DNA of 64,000 nucleotides from Bacteroidota bacterium (GTDB lineage: Bacteria; Bacteroidota; Bacteroidia; Chitinophagales; Chitinophagaceae): NCBI GenBank assembly GCA_018267965.1, contig JAFDXK010000003.1:62001-126000 (forward strand). Direction: 5' to 3'. The number at the start of each line of letters is the position of its first letter. Position 1 is the stretch's first letter. Made by a program: the position numbers and the translations under genes. The notes below the pieces were generated by a model. It had not been told where the DNA came from and made no database searches. It was given only the letters and a program-made list of their open reading frames with translations. This document shows, in pieces, positions 8,117 through 15,822 of the stretch.

Positions 8117-8566
8117 ATGGAAGAAGCACATTATTACGAAGTAGAAGTAGATTGGAAATCAGACAGATTAGGATTGATGAGTTCTCCTGATTTTGACAAC
8201 AAACTTGAAGTTGTTACCCCTCCGCAGTTTGCAAATGGTATACCCAATAAATGGTCGCCTGAACACCTGTTGGTGGCAGCTGTAAATAGTTGCCTGATGA
8301 CTACTTTTCTGGCTATTGCAGAAAATTCAAAACTATCGTATCAGAACTTTGAGTCGAAAGGTATTGGTAAATTGGAGAAAATTGATGGTAAATTTATGAT
8401 CAGTGAAATTGAGTTGCGTCCTACACTGACTATCGAAAATGAGGAAGATATTGCCAAAGCAGAAAGAATACTTCAGAAATCTGAAGCAGCCTGCCTGATA
8501 TCTAACTCTGTAAAATCGAAAATCATATTTTATCCGCAAATAACAGTTTCTGCTACTAAATTCTAA
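8117..8566 (+). CDS. OsmC/Ohr-family peroxiredoxin-like protein
   Basis: 149 residues, one nucleotide after the thioredoxin gene. The two family cysteines are in place: VNSCLMTTFLAIAE and SEAACLISNSV. A glutamine/proline-rich N-terminal beta region contains PNKWSPEHLLVAAV, the usual OsmC block. These proteins reduce organic hydroperoxides, and in some bacteria persulfides, using the cysteine pair. Context favours sulfur or peroxide defence. OsmC versus Ohr subtype cannot be decided here. Confidence 0.9.
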   Translation: MEEAHYYEVEVDWKSDRLGLMSSPDFDNKLEVVTPPQFANGIPNKWSPEHLLVAAVNSCLMTTFLAIAENSKLSYQNFESKGIGKLEKIDGKFMISEIELRPTLTIENEEDIAKAERILQKSEAACLISNSVKSKIIFYPQITVSATKF

Positions 8567-8568
8567 AA

Positions 8569-9291
8569 ATGAAAAAGACAGCATCCTTTCCTGCGTACAT
8601 ACTAACGATATTTATCCTGGCATTAGCCATCTCTTGTCAAAATGCGATAGCTAAGAATGAATTAAAAGCACCTGCTTTCAAACACATGTTAGACAGTATC
8701 GATAATGAGATATTAATTGACGTGAGGACACCTGAAGAATATATGGGTGGCCATATTAAGGATGCTGTAAATATTGACTGGAACGGGGATAGTTTTGAAG
8801 ACAAAGCATCAAATCTTGATAAATCAAAACCTGTATTTGTATACTGTCTGGCAGGTAGCCGCAGTGCAGCAGCAGCAGAACAATTACGCAAAATGGGATT
8901 CAATCATGTATATGAATTAAAAGGTGGTATTCTAAAATGGCGTGCAGAAGGGTTTCCCGAAGAAAACAAACAAGCTGCTGAGCAGGGAATGGGCTTATCG
9001 GATTATAAAAAACTACTCAAAACAGACAAGCTGGTGTTAGTTGATTTTTCGGCACCGTGGTGCGGCCCTTGCAAAAGAATGGCTCCTTTCATTAGTGAAA
9101 TTGAAAAAGAAAAAGCCGCTACCTTGAATGTTGTGAAAATCAATACAGATGACAACCAACAATTGGCCACAGAACTTCAAATACAAAGCTTACCAACTCT
9201 CATACTTTATAAAAACGAACAGATCATTTGGCGTAAAATTGGTTATACTTCTAAAGAGGAATTATTACAGACTATCAATGCCATTAAATAG
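8569..9291 (+). CDS. Exported rhodanese-thioredoxin fusion protein
   Basis: 240 residues in two domains. An N-terminal hydrophobic segment ends in a possible lipobox (LAISC, cysteine 23), so it is a likely periplasmic lipoprotein. Residues ~35-130 are a rhodanese domain with DVRTPEEYMGGHIKDAVNID and active loop C93-L-A-G-S-R. Residues ~145-240 are a thioredoxin domain with active site W-C165-G-P-C168-K and SLPTLILYKN. The fusion joins sulfurtransfer with disulfide/persulfide reduction in one protein outside the cytosol, mirroring the separate cytosolic proteins of the operon. It is the last gene of the cluster, two nt after the OsmC gene. Confidence 0.9.
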   Translation: MKKTASFPAYILTIFILALAISCQNAIAKNELKAPAFKHMLDSIDNEILIDVRTPEEYMGGHIKDAVNIDWNGDSFEDKASNLDKSKPVFVYCLAGSRSAAAAEQLRKMGFNHVYELKGGILKWRAEGFPEENKQAAEQGMGLSDYKKLLKTDKLVLVDFSAPWCGPCKRMAPFISEIEKEKAATLNVVKINTDDNQQLATELQIQSLPTLILYKNEQIIWRKIGYTSKEELLQTINAIK

Positions 9292-9310
9292 TTTGTTCCA
9301 CCTTCCAATG

Positions 9311-9337
9311 TTAAGAGAAAATTAAGTTAACGTTAAG
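9311..9337 (+). promoter_or_regulatory. Three TTAAG repeats at 11-bp period (possible response-regulator box)
   Basis: TTAAG begins at 9311, 9322 and 9333, exactly 11 bp apart. Direct repeats at this period are the usual site of OmpR/PhoB-type regulators. The next gene encodes a DUF47/PhoU-like protein, so a Pho-box-like role is plausible but unproven. Confidence 0.4.
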
Positions 9338-9373
9338 TGTTGGATTGACTGTCTTACAGGCATTTGAAGAAAT

Positions 9374-9381
9374 TAGATTTG
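9374..9381 (+). promoter_or_regulatory. -7 element of DUF47 gene
   Basis: TAGATTTG matches the -7 consensus TAnnTTTG and lies 16 nt before the ATG at 9398. No TTTG is found at the expected -33, which fits a promoter that needs an activator at the upstream repeats. Confidence 0.5.
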
Positions 9382-9397
9382 CAAAAAAGGCATCTAC

Positions 9398-10036
9398 ATG
9401 CATACGCTGCAAAGATTATTTTCTCCTGACGGGCAAAAATTTTACAAACTGTTTGATGAAGTTGCAGAGAACCTCACTCGTATGAGTGAACTGTTTTACC
9501 AGGCTATTTGCAAACCTGAAAAACCAATTTCAGAGTATTACAGTAGCCTCGATGCATTAGAGCAGGCCAACGACCGCGTTACACAAAAACTATTCTTAGA
9601 ATTAGGCCGAAATTTCATCACGCCCTTCGACAGGGAAGACATACATTACATATCTGGTGGGCTTGATGATATTGCAGATCTATTGTTTGGTACTATACGC
9701 CAGATGCGAAGCTATGAATTAGATAATCCTGGCAATACTACTCAATATGTAGCCGGAGAAATCAAACATTTCACACAGATTTTGAGCAAAGCCTTGAAAG
9801 GATTGGAAGACAAACGAAATCTAACCAAGTTGCAACCATTGTGTTTCGAGATGGAAAAGATAATTATCGTTTGTGAAAGCAGAATTGATGCGGCTATAGC
9901 CGGTATATTTCCCAACAACAACGAAGTAGTAGCCATCATCAAATGGATAGAGCATTTTGAATTATTGCGTATACTCATCAAAAAATGCGATAATGTTGTA
10001 AACATTATCGAAGCCATCGCCATTAAATACGGATAA
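9398..10036 (+). CDS. DUF47 (PhoU-like) phosphate-transport accessory protein
   Basis: 212 residues, all helical, no signal peptide. The family pattern is visible: an N-terminal LFDEVAENLTRMSELF, a charged DREDIHYISGGLDDIADLLF block with conserved acidic residues, and a C-terminal helix with IEAIAIKYG. DUF47 proteins normally accompany a PiT-type phosphate permease and are thought to regulate it. No permease gene is within reach here, so this copy is an orphan. It is convergent with the DUF4402-like pair and shares their terminator. Confidence 0.85.
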   Translation: MHTLQRLFSPDGQKFYKLFDEVAENLTRMSELFYQAICKPEKPISEYYSSLDALEQANDRVTQKLFLELGRNFITPFDREDIHYISGGLDDIADLLFGTIRQMRSYELDNPGNTTQYVAGEIKHFTQILSKALKGLEDKRNLTKLQPLCFEMEKIIIVCESRIDAAIAGIFPNNNEVVAIIKWIEHFELLRILIKKCDNVVNIIEAIAIKYG

Positions 10037-10079
10037 TAGTATAAAAGGCCCCTTATTGAGGGGCCTTTTATACTATTAT
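10033..10079. terminator. Bidirectional terminator with 21-bp perfect stem
   Basis: The arms at 10033-10053 and 10059-10079 are perfect complements around the loop TATTG. The GC-rich core GGCCCC/GGGGCC has A and T runs on both sides, so it serves the + strand DUF47 gene and the minus strand DUF4402-like gene. The stem starts inside the DUF47 stop codon. Confidence 0.9.
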
Positions 10080-10093
10080 ATTTTTTGTTCTGA

Positions 10094-10642
10094 TTACAGC
10101 TGAGTAGCAGTATAAACCACATCTACCGCATATGTACCTGCAGGGTATGTGAAGCCAGGAGTTGCCTGGTACATTACACTGAATAATTGGTTACCACCAT
10201 TCACGCAGTTATTCAAAACTGTTTGTGCCGTTGTAGTAATATCAGCAAATGCTGATGTAGAAAAAGGTGACGAAACTGTACCACTTGTTGAGTTAGAACT
10301 CACTTTCAGGTCAAGTACACTTGCAACCGGCATTGTAGGTGCAGGTGTTGTAGAACCTGTATAAGAAAAGTTAGTACTGTTAGCTTTCACAGAAATGGCA
10401 TAGTTTTTATTGCTGCGAACCTTCAATTGTTGCGCGGCAGATTGTACACCATTTGCATAATCATTTACAGAAGAAAATGTAAGTGTTACTGCTGTACCTG
10501 TTGCAGTACCGCTACCCGTAAAAGTCAATTCTATTGCATTGCTTAAACTCAGGTTTGTTGTTTGTGTTGCAGTGCTGTTTACTTGTGCATCAGATGTATA
10601 TGCACCGGCAAGTATACCTGCTATAAAGAGTGTTTTTTTCAT
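10094..10642 (-). CDS. Secreted DUF4402-like protein, paralog 2
   Basis: 182 residues with signal peptide (cleavage near ...AYTSDAQ). The mature sequence keeps SLSNAIELTFTGSGTATG, NDYANGVQSAAQQLKVRSNK and the C-terminal TYPAGTYAVDVVYTATQL. It lies 40 nt after paralog 3 on the same strand with no promoter between, so the two form an operon and probably arose by tandem duplication. A surface structural role is inferred from the fold type and the lack of catalytic residues. Confidence 0.75.
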   Translation of the reverse strand: MKKTLFIAGILAGAYTSDAQVNSTATQTTNLSLSNAIELTFTGSGTATGTAVTLTFSSVNDYANGVQSAAQQLKVRSNKNYAISVKANSTNFSYTGSTTPAPTMPVASVLDLKVSSNSTSGTVSSPFSTSAFADITTTAQTVLNNCVNGGNQLFSVMYQATPGFTYPAGTYAVDVVYTATQL

Positions 10643-10682
10643 TTTGTTTGATTAATCTGTTGTTGAAAATATTTTATTGAAA

Positions 10683-11231
10683 TTAAAGCTGTGTAGCTGT
10701 ATAAACTACATCTACTGTGTATGTACCTGCTGGATAAGCAAAACCCGGAGTTGCCTGGTACATGATGCTGAACAATTGGTTACCACCATTCACACAGTTA
10801 TTCAACAGGTTTGCAGAAGTGCTGCTTAAAGTACTGTATGAAGAAGTTGAGAACGGGCTTGTAACAGTACCGCTTGTACCGTTAGCGCTCACCTTTAAAC
10901 CTAACACACCAGAAACAGGCATTGAAGGAGCAGGAGTTGTAGAACCTGAGTAGGTGAAGTTAGCTGCATTAGTCTTCACGTCTACTTTATAGTTTTTATT
11001 ACTGCGAACTTTTAATTGTTGTGCTGCGGATTCAACACCATTTGCATAGTCATTAACGGTTGTGAAAGTCAATGTAACCGCTGCGCCTGTTGCAGTACCA
11101 CTACCTGTGAAAGTTATCTCAATGGCGTTAGACAAACTAAGGTTAACTGTTTGAGTTGCTGTTGAAGAAGTTTGTGCGCTTGCACCAAACCCGATTGCTG
11201 ATAAAGCAATAATTGAAAGTGTTTTTTTCAT
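10683..11231 (-). CDS. Secreted DUF4402-like protein, paralog 3
   Basis: 182 residues with signal peptide (MKKTLSIIALSAIGFGASAQ). The same core blocks as the other two copies are present, including AAQQLKVRSNKNY and AYPAGTYTVDVVYTATQL; variation is greatest in the middle loop (about 105-140). This is the first gene of a two-gene operon with paralog 2 and carries the promoter shared in design with paralog 1. Confidence 0.75.
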   Translation of the reverse strand: MKKTLSIIALSAIGFGASAQTSSTATQTVNLSLSNAIEITFTGSGTATGAAVTLTFTTVNDYANGVESAAQQLKVRSNKNYKVDVKTNAANFTYSGSTTPAPSMPVSGVLGLKVSANGTSGTVTSPFSTSSYSTLSSTSANLLNNCVNGGNQLFSIMYQATPGFAYPAGTYTVDVVYTATQL

Positions 11232-11281
11232 TTTTTGTCTGCGTTTTTAGTTTTTTTAAATTATTTTTTTGTTTGATGACG

Positions 11282-11314
11282 CAAAGATGGCATCATGACA
11301 GAGATGCTTCCAAA
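11282..11314 (-). promoter_or_regulatory. Promoter of DUF4402-like operon
   Basis: Minus-strand TTTG (11314-11311), 21-bp spacer, CATCTTTG (11289-11282). Spacing and -7 variant are identical to the promoter at 2365-2397. Upstream, GTGGTTTA occurs twice 12 bp apart (11323 and 11335), possibly an activator site. Confidence 0.6.
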
Positions 11315-11433
11315 ATTTTTTAGTGGTTTAACAGGTGGTTTACTACGTGTTATAAAACGCTTAACAAACGTATTTGCGATAAAAATCCGCTGAAACAGTT
11401 GACAAATAAGGTATTTTAGCAGATAATTACAGT

Positions 11434-11892
11434 ATGAGGATTCTAATGGTTTGCCTTGGCAATATTTGCCGCTCCCCCATTGCCGAAGGCATTATGCAGA
11501 GGAAAATTGAGGAGCATTTTTTGGATTGGACAGTAGATTCTGCCGGTACAGAATCATATCATATTGGTGAAGCGCCACACAAGTATTCTCAAAAAATATG
11601 TCTCACTAATAATATAGATATATCAAAACAGCGCGCCCGAAAGTTTCAGAAAGAAGATTTCGAACGTTTTGATAAAATATATGCTATGGCCACCGATGTG
11701 TATGAAGAAATTAAACATATTGGCGGCAGATATGCGGATATGGATAAACTAGTATTATTTTTGGACGAAATTCAACCGGGTAGCGGTGCTTCCGTTCCCG
11801 ACCCCTGGTATGGCAATGAAGAAGGTTATACTCATGTATATTACCTGATTGACAGGGTTTGCGATGCCATCATAGAAAAGTATAAGAAGTAA
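11434..11892 (+). CDS. Low-molecular-weight protein-tyrosine phosphatase
   Basis: 152 residues, usual family length. The P-loop C7-L-G-N-I-C-R13-S sits at the N-terminus after MRILMV, and the general-acid loop is VPDPWYGNEEGY near residue 115. The enzyme dephosphorylates phosphotyrosine by a cysteinyl-phosphate intermediate in the cytosol. hisS starts two nt after its stop codon, so the two are co-transcribed. No capsule or tyrosine-kinase genes are adjacent, so the target is unknown. Confidence 0.93.
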   Translation: MRILMVCLGNICRSPIAEGIMQRKIEEHFLDWTVDSAGTESYHIGEAPHKYSQKICLTNNIDISKQRARKFQKEDFERFDKIYAMATDVYEEIKHIGGRYADMDKLVLFLDEIQPGSGASVPDPWYGNEEGYTHVYYLIDRVCDAIIEKYKK

Positions 11893-11893
11893 C

Positions 11894-13315
11894 ATGTCGA
11901 AACCGGGAATACCACAAGGAACTCGTGATTTCTCTCCTGCAGAGGTGAGAAAGCGCCAATATTTATTTAATACACTGCGTAGCATATTTGAGAATTATGG
12001 TTTTCAACCATTAGAAACGCCTGCTATGGAGAACCTTGTAACGCTTACAGGTAAGTACGGCGAAGAAGGTGATAGGCTGATATTTAAAATATTGAACAAT
12101 GGGCTGCATGAGAAGAAAGATGCTGATAAAGAAAAGCTGAATGCAGAGTGGAACAAAATGCTGGAGAAACCATATACATCTCCGGTAATTACCGAGCGCG
12201 CACTACGTTATGATTTGACCATTCCTTTTGCCAGGTATGTGGTGATGAACCAGAATGACATTGCATTCCCGTTTCGCAGGTATCAAATGCAACCGGTTTG
12301 GCGTGCAGACCGTCCGCAAAAAGGCCGCTATCGTGAGTTCTGGCAATGCGATGCCGATGTAGTAGGCAGCACATCGTTAATTAATGAAGCTGAGCTGCTC
12401 TGTATATACCAAAGTGCATTTTACAAGCTTAAAGTCCCAGTTATAATAAAAATAAATAGCCGTAAAATATTAGCTGGTATTGCTGAATATTGTGGTGCAA
12501 GTGACCGCGTAGCTGATATTGCAGGTGCAATAGATAAATACGACAAAATATACTGGCATGGCGTTGAACAAGAATTAATTAGCAAAAACTTTTCAAAGAG
12601 TCAAATACAGTTGATAAGAAAGTTAATTGATTTCAAAATGAACATTAGTGAGCTAAATGGTACCATCACTAATCCTCTTTCAGAATTTGAAAAAGATTTT
12701 ACCGAAAAAAACATTCTAATTGGATTACAAGGCATTCGTGAAATCCGCGAAACATTAAAATATCATGATAATCTTCAATCAAGCAAATGGAGCCAACAAC
12801 AAATTGAAATCGATTTCAAATTGGCTCGAGGACTCAACTATTATACTGGCGTAATTGTTGAAGTGGTATGCAATCACCCTCAGGTAAAGATTGGTAGTAT
12901 TGGTGGAGGCGGACGTTATGATGACCTCACAGGATTGTTTGGTTTAAAGAATTTATCGGGTGTAGGCGTTTCATTCGGTATCGATAGGATATATGACGTA
13001 ATGGAAGAACTCAGTCTCTTCCCTCAAAACCTTGCTACAGGTGCATCGGTGATGATTGTAAACTTTGGAGGCGATAATGAAACTTATGCACTGAAAGTAT
13101 TGCAACAAATAAGGAATGAGGGCATTGCCGCGGAAATATATCCCGATGCAGCCAAGTTTGATAAGCAAATGAAATATGCCAACAAGCGTGGTTTTACTTA
13201 TGTATTGCTGTTGGGTGATGAAGAAAGAGAAAAGAATATGGTAAGTATTAAGAACTTCACTACCGGAGAGCAAAAAATGGTATCTCTGCACGAAGCTACC
13301 TCAATAATAAAATAA
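11894..13315 (+). CDS. hisS: Histidyl-tRNA synthetase
   Basis: 473 residues, somewhat longer than the ~420-460 of many HisRS. It starts with the typical KPGIPQGTRDFSP. Motif 2 is seen as RADRPQKGRYREFWQCDAD, and the histidine-specific loop as GLNYYTGVIVEV followed by GSIGGGGRYDDL. The C-terminal anticodon-binding domain covers about 380-473. It charges tRNA-His in the cytosol. It lies downstream of the phosphatase gene and ends before a strong terminator. Confidence 0.96.
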   Translation: MSKPGIPQGTRDFSPAEVRKRQYLFNTLRSIFENYGFQPLETPAMENLVTLTGKYGEEGDRLIFKILNNGLHEKKDADKEKLNAEWNKMLEKPYTSPVITERALRYDLTIPFARYVVMNQNDIAFPFRRYQMQPVWRADRPQKGRYREFWQCDADVVGSTSLINEAELLCIYQSAFYKLKVPVIIKINSRKILAGIAEYCGASDRVADIAGAIDKYDKIYWHGVEQELISKNFSKSQIQLIRKLIDFKMNISELNGTITNPLSEFEKDFTEKNILIGLQGIREIRETLKYHDNLQSSKWSQQQIEIDFKLARGLNYYTGVIVEVVCNHPQVKIGSIGGGGRYDDLTGLFGLKNLSGVGVSFGIDRIYDVMEELSLFPQNLATGASVMIVNFGGDNETYALKVLQQIRNEGIAAEIYPDAAKFDKQMKYANKRGFTYVLLLGDEEREKNMVSIKNFTTGEQKMVSLHEATSIIK

Positions 13316-13341
13316 CTGTCCAATACTGCACTGCAATAAAA

Positions 13342-13367
13342 AAGCCCCCGATAGCTGTCGGGGGCTT
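13342..13367. terminator. Bidirectional terminator between hisS and DUF6089-like gene
   Basis: Perfect stem AAGCCCCCGA / TCGGGGGCTT with loop TAGCTG. A T run follows on the minus strand and an AT-rich tract on the plus strand. It lies between two convergent genes. Confidence 0.85.
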
Positions 13368-13387
13368 AATATTTTTATGAGTAGATA

Positions 13388-14269
13388 TTAATTACGGAAT
13401 GCAGGACAAGCAGCTTGCCAGTACCTCTTAATATTACCAAATGAATTGAGGTATACAGTTACTGTTACATTACAAAACCAATACCAGTCATTTGCTTTGC
13501 TATCACCACGCTGGAATTTGTAGTTAGGATATAATTGATTTTGTTCTTGCTGAGATTTAGACATCCATTCTGATTTTTCATCTGTGCGGAAAGACAGGTC
13601 AACAGACTGTTTGCCTTTATAAGCCATCAATGTATCCATATTCACATAAGATTTGCTCACGTCATCCAGGTAATCTGTATTAGTATAACGGAAGCCCATT
13701 TCTGTAGAAAGGAAGAATGTTTTACCAACCAATACTTTCAAACCACCACCTATAGGGAAAGAGACATTAGTTAGTTTGTATTGTTTACGGTCAGGATATA
13801 CCGGTATACCTTGTCCTTCGGTAGAAAGCGGGCGTAAATAAACACGCTCGTTATTCATACCGTCTGTATATGGATTGAAATGGAAAATACCGATACCGGC
13901 AAAGATGTACGGAGTGAATTTTGTCCTTTCCTTTTCAATACGGAATAGGTTCAATTCAAAACCACCATGCACTTCAAATATGTTAGTGGCAAAACGCAGG
14001 TTGCGTTCTTGCTTTACTTTCACATCAGAGAGGCTATCCGCAGCAGTAACACTCGTGTAAGACGCACCAAAACGGATACCCAAATTAGGGTTGAAGAAAT
14101 GTTTATACACTATACCACCCATTGGCATATAGCCGTATTTAGGGAATATTTTATCCTGTAAATCACCATAATAATTGGCAACTCCGGCAGTCAGACCAAA
14201 TTCATGGTGAGATTGTGCAGAAGCAAATAGCGGCAAAAGCAGAGCTAAGGATAGTATAAAACGTTTCAA
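13388..14269 (-). CDS. Outer-membrane beta-barrel protein, DUF6089-like
   Basis: 293 residues with signal peptide (MKRFILSLALLLPLFASAQ). The body has amphipathic strands ending in aromatic residues (EFGLTAGVANYYGDLQ, FTPYIFAGIGIFHFNPY, FFLSTEMGFRYTNTDYLDDV). This pattern, with YFGDLQ-like start and NTDYLDDV, is that of the DUF6089 family in Bacteroidota. It is an outer-membrane protein of unknown function. A near-consensus -7 (TATCTTTC) lies upstream on the minus strand around 14305. It stands alone, convergent with hisS. Confidence 0.85.
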   Translation of the reverse strand: MKRFILSLALLLPLFASAQSHHEFGLTAGVANYYGDLQDKIFPKYGYMPMGGIVYKHFFNPNLGIRFGASYTSVTAADSLSDVKVKQERNLRFATNIFEVHGGFELNLFRIEKERTKFTPYIFAGIGIFHFNPYTDGMNNERVYLRPLSTEGQGIPVYPDRKQYKLTNVSFPIGGGLKVLVGKTFFLSTEMGFRYTNTDYLDDVSKSYVNMDTLMAYKGKQSVDLSFRTDEKSEWMSKSQQEQNQLYPNYKFQRGDSKANDWYWFCNVTVTVYLNSFGNIKRYWQAACPAFRN

Positions 14270-14475
14270 AGCCTAAAAGTTTTGTTAATAGATACAAGAC
14301 GAAAGATAGAAACAATTTTTGAAAAACAAAACTAGCTATCATGTCATATTTAAAATATTCACATAAATGTTTCGTTGCTTCCAGTAAGGATAAGGTTTTC
14401 AATACATAGTTAATATAGAATTATGTCAAGTTTTAATCCCTGTTTAATCAAAAGGCGCTAATAACGGGGAAACCT

Positions 14476-14483
14476 TATTTTTG
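14476..14483 (+). promoter_or_regulatory. -7 element of tyrS
   Basis: TATTTTTG fits TAnnTTTG and ends 23 nt before the tyrS start at 14507. No TTTG is found at the normal distance upstream. Confidence 0.45.
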
Positions 14484-14506
14484 CTCACCTCCAACTATTT
14501 TGACAA

Positions 14507-15787
14507 ATGGACTTGATTAACGAATTACAGGAAAGGGGCCTGATACAGGATATTATGCCCGGCACACAGGAACAGTTGAATAAAGAAATGACATCGGGTT
14601 ATATTGGCTTCGACCCTACTGCCGATAGCCTGCATGTAGGCAACCTAGTGCCTATTACTTTATTAATGCGTTTGCAAAGGGCCGGCCACAAACCTTATGC
14701 TATTGTTGGAGGTGCTACAGGTATGATTGGCGACCCATCCGGCAAATCTGCTGAACGCAACTTGCTGGACGCCGACACACTCAATAAAAATGTAGCAGGC
14801 ATACGCAAACAATTAGAAAAATTTCTCGACTTCAGCGCTACAACACCTAACGGTGCTGTAATGCTCAATAACTATGACTGGTTCAAAGACTTCGGCTTCC
14901 TCGATTTCATTCGCGATACTGGGAAGCACATCACCATCAGTTATATGCTGTCAAAAGAGTCGGTACAAAAGCGATTGGAAACAGGATTGTCTTTTACTGA
15001 ATTCTCTTATCAGTTGATACAAGGTTATGACTATTACCATTTGAATAAGAACTACAATATCAAACTACAAATGGGTGGTGCAGACCAGTGGGGGAATATT
15101 GTTACCGGTACAGAATTGATTCGCCGCCGCGGCGGTAGCGATGCATTTGCTGCCACTACCCCGTTAATTACCAAAAGTGATGGTAGCAAATTCGGCAAAA
15201 GCGAAAGTGGCAATGTATGGCTGGATGCTGAAAAAACATCTCCTTACCAGTTCTACCAATTCTGGTTGAAACTGCCCGATACTGATGCTGCACGGATGAG
15301 TTTTACATTCTCTTTCCGTAGTGTGGAAGAAATAAAAGCATTGATTGCAGAACATGAAACAGCGCCTCATCTGCGCAAATTGCAAAAAGCATTAGCAGAA
15401 GAGTTAACTATATTAGTACATAGCGAGGCTGATCTTGCTTTTGCCCAGAAAGCATCTGAAATATTATTCGGCCAAAGCACTGTAGATGTGTTACGTTCGT
15501 TGAGTGAGAAGCAATTACTGGAAGTAATGGATGGTGTACCACAGGTAGTGTCTGCAAAAGATACATTAAATGGTGATGGCGCCGATTTTTTAACCTTCCT
15601 CGCGGATAACAAAGTGTTTCCTTCAAAAGGCGAAGCGCGCAAAATGGTACAAGCAGGTGGTGTAAGTATCAATAAAGAAAAGGTAATGGCTATCGATCAT
15701 AAGATTACCCCTACCCAATTGTTGAACGATAAATACCTGTTGATACAAAAGGGTAAATCAAATTATACGCTGGCAATATTTAATTAA
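14507..15787 (+). CDS. tyrS: Tyrosyl-tRNA synthetase
   Basis: 426 residues, standard bacterial TyrRS length. The class I HIGH-type signature is DSLHVGNLVPI near residue 39 and the KMSKS-type loop is KFGKSESGNVWLD near 230. The tyrosine pocket block YDYYHLNKNYNIKLQMGGAD is present. A C-terminal S4 RNA-binding domain begins near residue 360 (FPSKGEARKMVQAGGVSIN). It charges tRNA-Tyr. It is a single gene, 35 nt ahead of the cytochrome gene, which has its own -7 element. Confidence 0.97.
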   Translation: MDLINELQERGLIQDIMPGTQEQLNKEMTSGYIGFDPTADSLHVGNLVPITLLMRLQRAGHKPYAIVGGATGMIGDPSGKSAERNLLDADTLNKNVAGIRKQLEKFLDFSATTPNGAVMLNNYDWFKDFGFLDFIRDTGKHITISYMLSKESVQKRLETGLSFTEFSYQLIQGYDYYHLNKNYNIKLQMGGADQWGNIVTGTELIRRRGGSDAFAATTPLITKSDGSKFGKSESGNVWLDAEKTSPYQFYQFWLKLPDTDAARMSFTFSFRSVEEIKALIAEHETAPHLRKLQKALAEELTILVHSEADLAFAQKASEILFGQSTVDVLRSLSEKQLLEVMDGVPQVVSAKDTLNGDGADFLTFLADNKVFPSKGEARKMVQAGGVSINKEKVMAIDHKITPTQLLNDKYLLIQKGKSNYTLAIFN

Positions 15788-15808
15788 TACTGCTTAAAGC
15801 TGTTGCCT

Positions 15809-15816
15809 TATCTTTG
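15809..15816 (+). promoter_or_regulatory. -7 element of multiheme cytochrome gene
   Basis: TATCTTTG, ending 6 nt before the ATG at 15823. Transcription would start at or almost at the start codon, so the message would be nearly leaderless. Confidence 0.45.
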
Positions 15817-15822
15817 AAGTAG

